This document shows positions 13,633 through 21,080 of a DNA stretch of 22,395 nucleotides, one piece after another; the stretch's first letter is position 1; every line of letters starts with the position of its first letter. The notes under the pieces were generated by a model that worked only from the letters and a program-made list of their open reading frames with translations, had not been told where the DNA came from and made no database searches. Both the position numbers and the translations under genes were made by a program. Source of the DNA: an uncultured Oscillospiraceae bacterium (lineage in GTDB: Bacteria > Bacillota > Clostridia > Oscillospirales > Oscillospiraceae); NCBI GenBank assembly GCA_934655935.1, contig CAKUHJ010000015.1:1-22395 (forward strand), read 5' to 3'.

Positions 13633-16392
13633 ATGCCTATCATCAAATGCAAGATGTGCGGTGGAGATATTGAGATCTCGCCTGACAAGACCTTTGGGAC
13701 GTGTGAATACTGCGGCAGCACGATGACGCTGCCGAAGACGGATGACGACCAGCGGCTGAGCTTATTCAACCGTGGCACGCATCTGCGGCGAAACGGTGAG
13801 TTTGACAAAGCTGCGGCGATCTACGAGCGGCTGATCGGCGAGAACGATGCAGATGCCGAGGCACACTGGAACCTGCTGCTCTGCCGGTACGGCATCGAGT
13901 ATGTGCAGGACCCGGCTTCCGGCGAACGCATCCCGACCTGTCACCGCGCGAGCTTTGACAGCATTCTGAACGACGTGGATTATCAGGCCGCGCTCAAATA
14001 CTCCGACGGCGTGGCGCGGAGCCTGTACGAAAAGGAGGCGCAGCGCATCGCCAGCTTGCAGAAAGACATTCTGGCGATCTCGCAGAAAGAAACGCCGTTT
14101 GACGTGTTCATCTGCTACAAGGAATCCGACGAGAACGGCAAACGGACGAAGGATTCCGCGCTGGCGCAGGATATTTACTACCAGCTCACCGACGCGGGCT
14201 ATAAGGTGTTCTTTGCGCGCATCACGCTGGAAGATAAGCTCGGGCAGGAATACGAGCCGTACATCTTCGCCGCCCTGCATTCGGCAAAGGTCATGGTCGT
14301 GGTCGGCACGAAGCCGGAGCATTTTAACGCCGTCTGGGTCAAAAATGAATGGAGCCGGTATCTCGCGCTCATGCGCACCGACCGCAGCCGCCTACTCATC
14401 CCCTGCTACCGCGATATGGACCCGTATGACATGCCCGAAGAGCTCAGCATGCTGCAAAGTCAGGATATGGGCAAGATCGGGTTCATTCAGGATCTCATCC
14501 GCGGCGTCAAAAAGGTCGTGGACGCGGCAAAGCCGCAGGAAACTGCGGCGGAGACGGTCAAGGAGACCGTCGTGGTACATAACGAGGGCGGCAGCAACGT
14601 ACAGGCGCTGCTCGACCGCGGACAGATGGCGCTGGAAGACGGCGAGTGGAGCAAGGCCGATGAGTTTTTCGAGCAGGTGCTCAATCAGGACGCAAAATGC
14701 GGCGCGGCATATCTGGGGAAGTTCCTAGCCAGAGTGCAGTGCCGTTCTGCAAAAGCGTATGCGGATGCATTTGTCAAAAAAGCAAAAGCAGACGCTCCCA
14801 ATGGAAAGAACGTCAAAGCTTGTGATGCGGATACGGCATTTGTCGAAGTCTGCGTGAAAAAATATGCCGTACCGGGGATTTTTAGCGAGGAAAAAATTCG
14901 CCGGGCGTTGGATTTTGGTCTTTGGTATTGCAAGAATTCCGATTACTATGCACAAGCAGCTGAAGAAGCCCGCGTGCAGTTGACAGCCGATAAAGACCTG
15001 ATGCGCGCTGTAAAGTATGCTTCAAATGAGGTAAAAACGATCACCGAGGATATCCCGCAGACGCTGGACACGCTGCGGCGGGATGCGGAGCAGCGTGAAA
15101 AAGTCGAGTGCGCTGCAATCACGGCAAACTACCGCGATTTTCTGACGAAAACCGAAGCAAGGCTGGAAAAGGAGCACCCGCAGCGGCTGAAAGCGGCGCA
15201 GGAGCAGAAAAAAGCGGCTGCAAAGACTAGAAAGCGCACGATCATCGGCGTAACGGCGGCAGTTGTTATCATTGCAGTGGTGTTGATTGTCACAAATGTC
15301 ATCATTCCGGCTGTGAACTATTCCAAGGCCAAAGAATTGCTGACTGCTGGAGATTACGATGGTGCAATCACGGCACTTACGGCTCTGGGCGAGTATAAGG
15401 ATTCTGCCGCTATGCGTATGGAAGCTGTAAATACAAAGGAATATGCACAAGCAGAGGCACTGCTGGCTGCTGGAGATGTGGAGAAAGCGGCTATGTCATT
15501 TAGTAAGAGTGGTAGTTATCAAGATGCACAGGAGCGTAGTATGTCCCTGTGGGGCACCGTAGCTGCGAGGGCATCATTGGCAGCAGGGCGGTCACACACT
15601 GCTGCGCTGAAAACGGACGGAACCGTGATTGCCGTAGGTAATAACGACGACGGCCAATGTGATGTCCCCGGTTGGACGGATATTGTGGCAATCAGCGCCG
15701 GAAGTTATTATACGGTCGGACTGAAAGCAGATGGTACTGTGATTGCCGTAGGTAATAACGACAACAGCCAATGTGATATCTCCGGTTGGACGGATATTGT
15801 GGCAATCAGCGCCGGAGACTATCACACAGTCGGTCTAAAAGCAGATGGAACGGTTGTGGCTGTCGGTTGGAACCGGTGCGGCCAATGCGGCGTTTCCGAC
15901 TGGACAGACATTGTCGCCATTGCAGCAGGAAAGTCTCACACCGTTGGCCTGAAAGCAGACGGAACTGTGGTCGCGGTTGGCGCCGGAAGCTATGGGAAAT
16001 GTGATGTTTTTGATTGGACGGATATCGTGGACATCAGGGCCGGAGAAAATCATACAGTTGGGCTAAAAGCGGATGGGACGGTAATCGCTGCAGGCTATAA
16101 TAATGCAGGCCAGTGCAATGTTTCCGACTGGACGGATATTGTGGCCATCAGTGCCAGCTACGATAATACGGTTGGGCTGAAAGCGGATGGGACTGTTCTT
16201 GCAGTTGGAAGCAATAACGCTGGCCAACGCGACGATATTTCCGAATGGACGGATATTGTGGCCATCAGTGCCGGGTATTCTCATGTAGTTGGCCTGAAAG
16301 CGGACGGAACCTTGGTTGTCGCTGGCTATGATAAATATGTCAGCTATGATGATGTGCTCGGCTGGACAGACATCAAACTCCCGAACAAATAA
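13633..16392 (+). CDS. Zinc-ribbon/TIR protein with transmembrane segment and seven RCC1-like repeats (TIR2)
   Basis: A 919-residue paralogue of TIR1 that aligns with it without a gap through the first 240 residues. The zinc ribbon (C6, C9, C24, C27), TPR-like region and TIR domain (about 154-297, PFDVFICYKESDENG, putative catalytic E239 in FNAVWVKNEW) are in identical positions. A second TPR-like region, one basic stretch (KTRKR, about 531) and a single transmembrane helix (about 535-558) follow. Two short repeats with YKDS/YQDA motifs come next. Seven tandem repeats of about 39 residues begin at about residue 657; each reads GLKADGTVxAVG...GWTDIVAISAG with a variable middle. Seven units match the seven blades of an RCC1-type propeller. 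The positive-inside rule puts the TIR part in the cytoplasm and the propeller outside, a receptor-like layout. AAAGGA precedes the ATG by 9 nt. TIR chemistry is inferred. Confidence 0.9.
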   Translation: MPIIKCKMCGGDIEISPDKTFGTCEYCGSTMTLPKTDDDQRLSLFNRGTHLRRNGEFDKAAAIYERLIGENDADAEAHWNLLLCRYGIEYVQDPASGERIPTCHRASFDSILNDVDYQAALKYSDGVARSLYEKEAQRIASLQKDILAISQKETPFDVFICYKESDENGKRTKDSALAQDIYYQLTDAGYKVFFARITLEDKLGQEYEPYIFAALHSAKVMVVVGTKPEHFNAVWVKNEWSRYLALMRTDRSRLLIPCYRDMDPYDMPEELSMLQSQDMGKIGFIQDLIRGVKKVVDAAKPQETAAETVKETVVVHNEGGSNVQALLDRGQMALEDGEWSKADEFFEQVLNQDAKCGAAYLGKFLARVQCRSAKAYADAFVKKAKADAPNGKNVKACDADTAFVEVCVKKYAVPGIFSEEKIRRALDFGLWYCKNSDYYAQAAEEARVQLTADKDLMRAVKYASNEVKTITEDIPQTLDTLRRDAEQREKVECAAITANYRDFLTKTEARLEKEHPQRLKAAQEQKKAAAKTRKRTIIGVTAAVVIIAVVLIVTNVIIPAVNYSKAKELLTAGDYDGAITALTALGEYKDSAAMRMEAVNTKEYAQAEALLAAGDVEKAAMSFSKSGSYQDAQERSMSLWGTVAARASLAAGRSHTAALKTDGTVIAVGNNDDGQCDVPGWTDIVAISAGSYYTVGLKADGTVIAVGNNDNSQCDISGWTDIVAISAGDYHTVGLKADGTVVAVGWNRCGQCGVSDWTDIVAIAAGKSHTVGLKADGTVVAVGAGSYGKCDVFDWTDIVDIRAGENHTVGLKADGTVIAAGYNNAGQCNVSDWTDIVAISASYDNTVGLKADGTVLAVGSNNAGQRDDISEWTDIVAISAGYSHVVGLKADGTLVVAGYDKYVSYDDVLGWTDIKLPNK
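15601..16386 (+). repeat. Tandem coding repeats (about 117 bp unit, seven copies)
   Basis: DNA encoding the RCC1-like blades of TIR2. Copies 1 and 2 (about 15601-15840) are nearly identical at nucleotide level over long stretches. The later copies have diverged, especially in the segment between GTVxAVG and GWTDIV. This indicates recent duplication or gene conversion. It is coding and continuous in frame, not a CRISPR array. Confidence 0.85.
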
Positions 16393-16407
16393 GAGAGGAT
16401 GGAGGAC

Positions 16408-18270
16408 ATGAGTAAATTTGTCATCGAATGTCCCAACTGTGGGAAATACGCGGAGGCCCGGACGGGGTTTTTTGCGCGGAAGAAGATCGACTGCGCGTGC
16501 GGCCATACGATCAACGTGCGCACGGACAAGCTGGCGGGGCGGGAGTGTCCGCACTGCGGGAACATGGTCGTGTTCGACCAGTCTAGGGGCGAAAAGGCGC
16601 TCTGCCCGGTCTGCCATGAGCCGATCAACACGCTGGCGGAGCAGTCCAATACCGTAGAGTTTTCCTGCGCACAGTGCGGCATCCGCCTGCGCACAAGCAA
16701 GGCGGCCGCGACCTATACCTGCCCCGTCTGCGACTGCGTGAACGACGTAGCCGAGCGGGTCGCGACTGAGAAGATCAAAAAGGACGGCCTTGCCAGCATC
16801 ATCAAATATGAGGGCGACAACGAAACGCTCGTCTGGAAGCACCCGATTGAGGACTTCAACTTCGGCTCGCAGCTGATCGTCCACGAAAGCCAGGAGGCAA
16901 TCTTCTTCCGCGACGGACAGGCGCTCGACCTCTTCGGCGCGGGCCGCTACACGCTGCAAACGCAGCAGCTGCCGCTGCTAGAGAAGCTCTACAAGCTCCC
17001 GACCGACACCGAGGGCACGTTCCATTCCGAGGTCTACTTTGTCAACCTCGCCACCCAGATGGGGATCAAGTGGGGCACAGACAGTAAGGTGCGTCTGTTT
17101 GACCCTGCCTCCGGCTTACATATCGAGCTCGGCGCGTCGGGTGAGTTTAACATCCGTGTAACTGATTCGCGCAAATTGTTACTCAAAGTCGTTGGCACGA
17201 CGGGCGGGCTTGGACAAGAGCAGCTGCTCGGCATCGGAAACGGCAAGGGTTTCTTCCGCTCGATGGTCATGACGCAGGTTAAGAGCCACCTCGCGCAGAC
17301 GATCAAGGAAAATGCGATCAACATTCTGGAGATCGACGAACACCAGATGTCACTCTCCGGCGCGCTGCGCGAGCGGATCAATGCCGCGCTGGACGAGTAC
17401 GGTCTGACCATGCCGGAGTTCTACGTCAGCCGCATCGTAACGCCGGACGACGACCCCAATTTCCGCCGTATGAAGGAGCAGTACGCCGAGCAGTATCTGC
17501 TTGTCCGGCAGGAGAACATCCGCAAGGCCGAGGCGGAAGCAGCGGCAGACCGCAAGGCCGTCGAAGCGCAGACGGCTGCTAGAATGAAGATCATCGGCGC
17601 ACAGGGCGAGGCGGAAGCACTCAAAATCCAGAAGCAAGCCGAAGCAGAGGCCTACCGGATGCAGGCTGAGGCGGAAGCCGCCGAAATGCGTATGAAGGGC
17701 TATACCTACCAGCAGGAAACGTCCCGACAGGTCGGCATGGAAGCAATGAAAAACGGACTTGGCGGCGGCGCAAACGCCGCAGGTGCGCTGGGCGACCTCG
17801 CGGGGCTTGGTGTGAGCCTCGGTGCGATGGGCAGCGTCATCGGCATGACGAAGGACGCGCTGAATCCCATGACACAGGACGCCGCGCAGATGGGCGCGGC
17901 AGTCGGCGCAGCCGTTGCGGTCGGCTGGGACTGCCCGGTGTGCGGTCACAAGAACATCACCACAAACTTCTGCCCCGACTGCGGCGGCAAAAAGCCTGAA
18001 GCGAAGACCGGCTGGGACTGCGCGCAGTGCGGCACGAAGAACATCCAGAGCAGATTCTGCCCGAATTGCGGCGCAAAGAAGCCGGAAGAATCCAACGGCT
18101 GGATCTGCCCGGAATGCGGCACAAAAGATATTCTGAGCAAGTTCTGCCCCAACTGCGGTGCGCGGAAGCCGGAAGAAAAACGCGGCTGGATCTGCCCGGA
18201 ATGCGGTACGAAGGATATTATGACAAACTTCTGCCCGAACTGCGGACGGAGGAAAGATGAATCCTGCTGA
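16408..18270 (+). CDS. SPFH/Band 7 protein with N- and C-terminal zinc ribbons (YdjI-like)
   Basis: A 620-residue protein of the YdjI-type SPFH group (Band_7_1, once called virion core protein-like). The first 110 residues hold several CxxC pairs (C8/C11, C47/C50, C66/C69, C87/C90, C105/C108). An SPFH domain spans about 130-345 and includes GFFRSMVMTQVKSHLAQTI. A coiled stretch of Glu, Ala and Arg runs from about 370 to 435, and a Gly/Ala/Met-rich hydrophobic stretch (about 450-505) follows. Residues 506-620 are four tandem zinc ribbons of 29 residues (GWxCxxCGxKxI...FCPxCGxKKPE). SPFH proteins oligomerise as membrane scaffolds; B. subtilis YdjI recruits PspA. No PspA gene is nearby. The ATG at 16408 is preferred because AGAGAGG lies 9 nt upstream; an in-frame ATG at 16399 abuts it. 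The gap behind TIR2 is 15 bp. Confidence 0.88.
   Translation: MSKFVIECPNCGKYAEARTGFFARKKIDCACGHTINVRTDKLAGRECPHCGNMVVFDQSRGEKALCPVCHEPINTLAEQSNTVEFSCAQCGIRLRTSKAAATYTCPVCDCVNDVAERVATEKIKKDGLASIIKYEGDNETLVWKHPIEDFNFGSQLIVHESQEAIFFRDGQALDLFGAGRYTLQTQQLPLLEKLYKLPTDTEGTFHSEVYFVNLATQMGIKWGTDSKVRLFDPASGLHIELGASGEFNIRVTDSRKLLLKVVGTTGGLGQEQLLGIGNGKGFFRSMVMTQVKSHLAQTIKENAINILEIDEHQMSLSGALRERINAALDEYGLTMPEFYVSRIVTPDDDPNFRRMKEQYAEQYLLVRQENIRKAEAEAAADRKAVEAQTAARMKIIGAQGEAEALKIQKQAEAEAYRMQAEAEAAEMRMKGYTYQQETSRQVGMEAMKNGLGGGANAAGALGDLAGLGVSLGAMGSVIGMTKDALNPMTQDAAQMGAAVGAAVAVGWDCPVCGHKNITTNFCPDCGGKKPEAKTGWDCAQCGTKNIQSRFCPNCGAKKPEESNGWICPECGTKDILSKFCPNCGARKPEEKRGWICPECGTKDIMTNFCPNCGRRKDESC
17923..18267 (+). 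repeat. Tandem zinc-ribbon repeats (87 bp unit, four copies)
   Basis: DNA encoding the C-terminal zinc ribbons of the SPFH protein. Units start GWDC/GWIC and each has two CxxC pairs. Copies 3 and 4 are the most alike (both begin GWICPECGTKDI), suggesting stepwise expansion. Confidence 0.8.
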
Positions 18271-18285
18271 TTGGAGGAATGGACG

Positions 18286-18981
18286 ATGAAACTGAGCAAA
18301 GGGAAATTTCAGACGATTCTGATTCTTGCCATTGTGCTGGCTGCATATCTGTTGCTGGCGTTTGTGATTCCATTCGCAAGGACCGCTGTGTTCTGGCTAG
18401 CACTGGTGTTCACGCTGGCAGCGTTCGGCGTGCAGCTGTATGTGCTGAAGCTGTCGTTTACAAAGGGCAGGGACGCGCGCAGCAAATTCTACGGTTTTCC
18501 GATTGCGCGCATCGGTGTCGTGTATTTGATCGTGCAGATCGCGTTGAGCTTTTTGTTCATGGCAATCGCAAAATTCTGCGCAGCATGGATCGCAGGCATT
18601 GTTTTTGCACTGCTGTTGGCTGTCGCTGCCGTTGGCGTCATTGCTGCGGATGCAATGCGCGACGAGGTCGAACGTCAGGATGCACAGCTCAAAACCGACG
18701 TGGCCACCATGCGCGCGCTGCAATCCCGCGCGGCCGCGCTGGTTTCTCGCTGTGACGATGCAGAACTGAAGGTAGACGCGCAGAAGCTTTCCAATGCATT
18801 CAGATACAGCGATCCCGTGACAAATGATGCAACGAAGGACGCTGAACATGAGCTTTCTGCCTGCATGGACGAGCTGGAGCGGGCTGTTCTCGACAATGAC
18901 ACCGAAAGTGCGAAGGTGCTGATCAAACGCGCAGCAGCGCAGCTGGCAGAGCGGAACCGACTTTGTAAACTAAATAAGTAA
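18286..18981 (+). CDS. Four-helix membrane protein of unknown function, last gene of the TIR-SPFH operon
   Basis: A 231-residue protein that I do not recognise. Four hydrophobic segments fill the N-terminal half (about 10-29, 33-54, 72-93, 98-121). They are followed by a charged helical cytoplasmic tail of about 110 residues, which begins RDEVERQDAQLKTDVATMRALQ and ends LAERNRLCKLNK. The tail could form coiled coils, perhaps contacting the SPFH scaffold. GGAGG lies 8 nt before the ATG at 18286; a TTG at 18271 in the same frame is less likely because it would precede that site. It starts 15 bp after the SPFH stop, so co-transcription is very likely. No enzyme motif is visible. A membrane anchor or effector of the system is an inference from position only. 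Confidence 0.8.
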   Translation: MKLSKGKFQTILILAIVLAAYLLLAFVIPFARTAVFWLALVFTLAAFGVQLYVLKLSFTKGRDARSKFYGFPIARIGVVYLIVQIALSFLFMAIAKFCAAWIAGIVFALLLAVAAVGVIAADAMRDEVERQDAQLKTDVATMRALQSRAAALVSRCDDAELKVDAQKLSNAFRYSDPVTNDATKDAEHELSACMDELERAVLDNDTESAKVLIKRAAAQLAERNRLCKLNK

Positions 18982-19004
18982 TGGCTTGCCTTTTGTAAGT
19001 CGGT
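18956..19004. repeat. 8-bp inverted repeat at the end of the TIR-SPFH operon
   Basis: ACCGACTT (18956-18963) and AAGTCGGT (18997-19004) flank the stop codon across 33 nt. No T-run follows, so it is a poor terminator; no better one is seen before the MATE promoter. Confidence 0.3.
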
Positions 19005-19062
19005 GTGTCAGCTAAATTGCGTAAAAAGTAAAGAAGGTGTGCGCAAACAGACGTATGCACCC

Positions 19063-19091
19063 TTTCCCGCAGCCGGAATGTATGCTATAAT
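19063..19091 (+). promoter_or_regulatory. Promoter of the MATE transporter gene
   Basis: A consensus TATAAT (19086-19091) carries an extended TG-C motif directly upstream, with a weak -35 (TTTCCC, 19063-19068) at 17 bp. The leader is about 30 nt. Confidence 0.6.
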
Positions 19092-19126
19092 TGATGTGTC
19101 AATTCAAAAGTTAGGAGAGATGCACC

Positions 19127-20488
19127 TTGCCTGGGCGTATTCGCAGAGCAGACACGGACATGACCAGCGGCAGCATTCTGCGTCACCTGGTCGCCTTTTC
19201 CGTCCCGCTTCTGATCGGAAATGTCTTTCAGCAGCTTTACAACACCGTTGACAGCGTGGTGGTCGGCAATTTTGTCGGCAAGCACGCGCTGGCCGCCGTC
19301 GGAAGCGTCGCGCCGGTCATCAACACGCTCATCGGCTTTTTTGCCGGCTTTGCGACCGGCGCGGGCGTTCTGATTTCGCGCTATTACGGCGCGCATGAGC
19401 AGGAAAATGTCCACAAGGCCGTACAGACCACCATCGCCCTGACCATTGTTCTGAGCGTAGTTCTGAGCGTTCTGGGCGTCTGGATGACGCCGATGATGCT
19501 GCGCGCGATGAAAACGCCGGACGACGTCATTGTGCAGGCCGGGGAATACCTCCGGATTTATTTTGCCGGTCTGGGCGGCCTGCTGCTCTATAACAGCGGC
19601 TCCGGCATTCTGCGTGCGGTCGGCGATACGAAAAGGCCGCTCTATTTTCTGATTTTCTCCGCCGTTGTCAATACGGTGCTGGACATTGTCTTTGTCGCCG
19701 TCTTTCAGATGGGCATCGCGGGTGTTGCCATCGCGACAGTGTTCGCGCAGCTGGCCTCCGCGGCGCTGACGCTTCTGGTCCTGATGAAAACCAGCGGCAG
19801 CTACCGCCTGGTCTGGCGCGAGGTGCGCATGGACCCGGCCATGCTCCGGCGCATCTGCGCGCTGGGCCTGCCGTCGGCGGTGCAGCTGGCGCTGACCGCG
19901 TTCTCCAACGTCTTCGTTCAGTCCTACATCAACCGCTTCGGCTCGGACTGCATGGCCGGCTGGACCTCGTACAACAAGATCGACGCCTTTGCACTCCTGC
20001 CGATTACCTCAATCTCCATGGCCGCGACAACCTTTGTCGGCCAGAATCTCGGCGCCGGCGACCCGGCCCGCGCGAAAAAGGGCACGCACACGGCGCTGGC
20101 CCTCTGCGAGCTCACCACCGCCGTCATTCTCGTTCCGCTGATGGTTTTCGCGCCGCAGCTCATCCGCCTGTTCAATCAGGAGCCCGGCGTCCTTTCCTAC
20201 GGCACGCTCTTTATCCGCCTTATCTCCCCGTTCTATCTGCTGATCACCGTCAACCAGGTCATCGCCGGCTCTCTGCGCGGCGCGGGAGACTCGCGAAACT
20301 GTATGCTCATCACGCTCGGCTCGTTCGTCGTGTTCCGGCAGCTGTACCTGTTCGTCGTATACAGGCTTTTCGGAACGGTCGTCCCGGTCGTCCTGGGCTA
20401 TCCTGCCGGCTGGGTGCTCTGCAGCATGATTTTCTTCTTCTACTACCGAAGCGGACGGTGGAAAAATGCCGCCGTCTTCCGCAGCTGA
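19127..20488 (+). CDS. MATE family efflux transporter
   Basis: A 453-residue integral membrane protein with about twelve hydrophobic segments in two similar halves. The MATE pattern is visible in the first half (SVPLLIGNVFQQLYNTVDSV, VGNFVGKHALAAVG, NSGSGILRAVGDTKRP) and again in the second (GLPSAVQLALTAFSNVFVQS, GAGDPARAKKG, GSLRGAGDSRN). Such carriers export cationic drugs, toxins or metabolites using Na+ or H+ gradients; the substrate cannot be predicted. The start is a TTG at 19127, 7 nt behind AGGAGAG; the ATG at 19120 is out of frame. It has its own promoter and returns to the high GC level of the left flank, so it is probably not part of the TIR operon. A strong terminator follows. Confidence 0.93.
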   Translation: MPGRIRRADTDMTSGSILRHLVAFSVPLLIGNVFQQLYNTVDSVVVGNFVGKHALAAVGSVAPVINTLIGFFAGFATGAGVLISRYYGAHEQENVHKAVQTTIALTIVLSVVLSVLGVWMTPMMLRAMKTPDDVIVQAGEYLRIYFAGLGGLLLYNSGSGILRAVGDTKRPLYFLIFSAVVNTVLDIVFVAVFQMGIAGVAIATVFAQLASAALTLLVLMKTSGSYRLVWREVRMDPAMLRRICALGLPSAVQLALTAFSNVFVQSYINRFGSDCMAGWTSYNKIDAFALLPITSISMAATTFVGQNLGAGDPARAKKGTHTALALCELTTAVILVPLMVFAPQLIRLFNQEPGVLSYGTLFIRLISPFYLLITVNQVIAGSLRGAGDSRNCMLITLGSFVVFRQLYLFVVYRLFGTVVPVVLGYPAGWVLCSMIFFFYYRSGRWKNAAVFRS

Positions 20489-20526
20489 AAAAAGCCCGCC
20501 GTAAATCGTCCAGTAAACGCAAAACC

Positions 20527-20565
20527 GGGGCTGCAGCGTTTTCATTTCGCTGCAGCCCCATTTTT
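20527..20565. terminator. Bidirectional intrinsic terminator between the MATE and molybdenum hydroxylase genes
   Basis: A perfect 12-bp stem, GGGGCTGCAGCG/CGCTGCAGCCCC (20527-20538, 20548-20559), is followed by ATTTTTATT on the plus strand and GGTTTTG on the minus strand. It ends both convergent operons. Confidence 0.9.
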
Positions 20566-20573
20566 ATTGAAGC

Positions 20574-21080
20574 TTATCGGACCTTCTCCGCTTCCCCGGC
20601 CTTTCCCAGGCGGCGGAGCATGGTTTTTTTGACTGCACGGAAGATATTCTGGTAGCCCGTGCAGCGGCACAGATGGCCGGAAAGGAGCTTCCGGAGCTCG
20701 TCGTCCGTATACTCCCTGCCGGAGGAGAGAATCTCTGTCGCCGTCAGCACAAAGCCCGGCGTGCAGAAGCCGCACTGGATTGCCGTTTCGTCCATAAAGG
20801 CCTGCTGGATATCGGAAATGGAGCCGTCCGGGTTCATCAGTCCCTCCAGCGTCACAATTTCCTTTCCCTCCGCCCACACGGCCAGATACAAACAGGTGTT
20901 GATGGCCTCGCCGTCAATGAGCGCGGTGCATGCGCCGCACTCGCCGACCTCGCAGCCCTTTTTGACCGAGGTCAGGCGGAAATCGTTGCGGAGCATGTCC
21001 GTCAGGCTTGCGCGGACGTCGACCATTTTTTCAACCTTTTTCCCGTTGATGGTGCATTGGACCAGAGCATACTGTGCCAT
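20574..21080 (-). CDS. Molybdenum hydroxylase 2Fe-2S subunit (xanthine dehydrogenase-like)
   Basis: A 168-residue iron-sulfur subunit that passes electrons from the molybdenum centre to FAD. The plant-type 2Fe-2S site is C43-x4-C48-x2-C51...C63 (GCEVGECGAC). The second, helical site is C103-x2-C106...C138-x-C140 (QCGFCTPG and CRCTGY). Both are complete and the length is typical. Its ATG shares a base with the TGA of the FAD subunit gene (TGATG), so translation is coupled. It is the last gene of the operon and ends at the shared terminator. The substrate may be xanthine or another heterocycle or aldehyde; the subunit cannot tell which. Confidence 0.93.
   Translation of the reverse strand: MAQYALVQCTINGKKVEKMVDVRASLTDMLRNDFRLTSVKKGCEVGECGACTALIDGEAINTCLYLAVWAEGKEIVTLEGLMNPDGSISDIQQAFMDETAIQCGFCTPGFVLTATEILSSGREYTDDELRKLLSGHLCRCTGYQNIFRAVKKTMLRRLGKAGEAEKVR

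Noticed and set aside
15601..16386. Regular repeats considered as a CRISPR array
   Set aside because: The unit is about 117 bp, stays in one reading frame and encodes RCC1-like blades; there are no short identical repeats with unique spacers.
18982..19126. Possible attachment site or terminator at the operon end
   Set aside because: Only an 8-bp inverted repeat without a T-run was seen, and no matching direct repeat was found near 10911-11329.
19003..19251. 82-codon plus-strand frame across the MATE promoter
   Set aside because: It spans the promoter and overlaps the true MATE frame; no ribosome site or conserved features.
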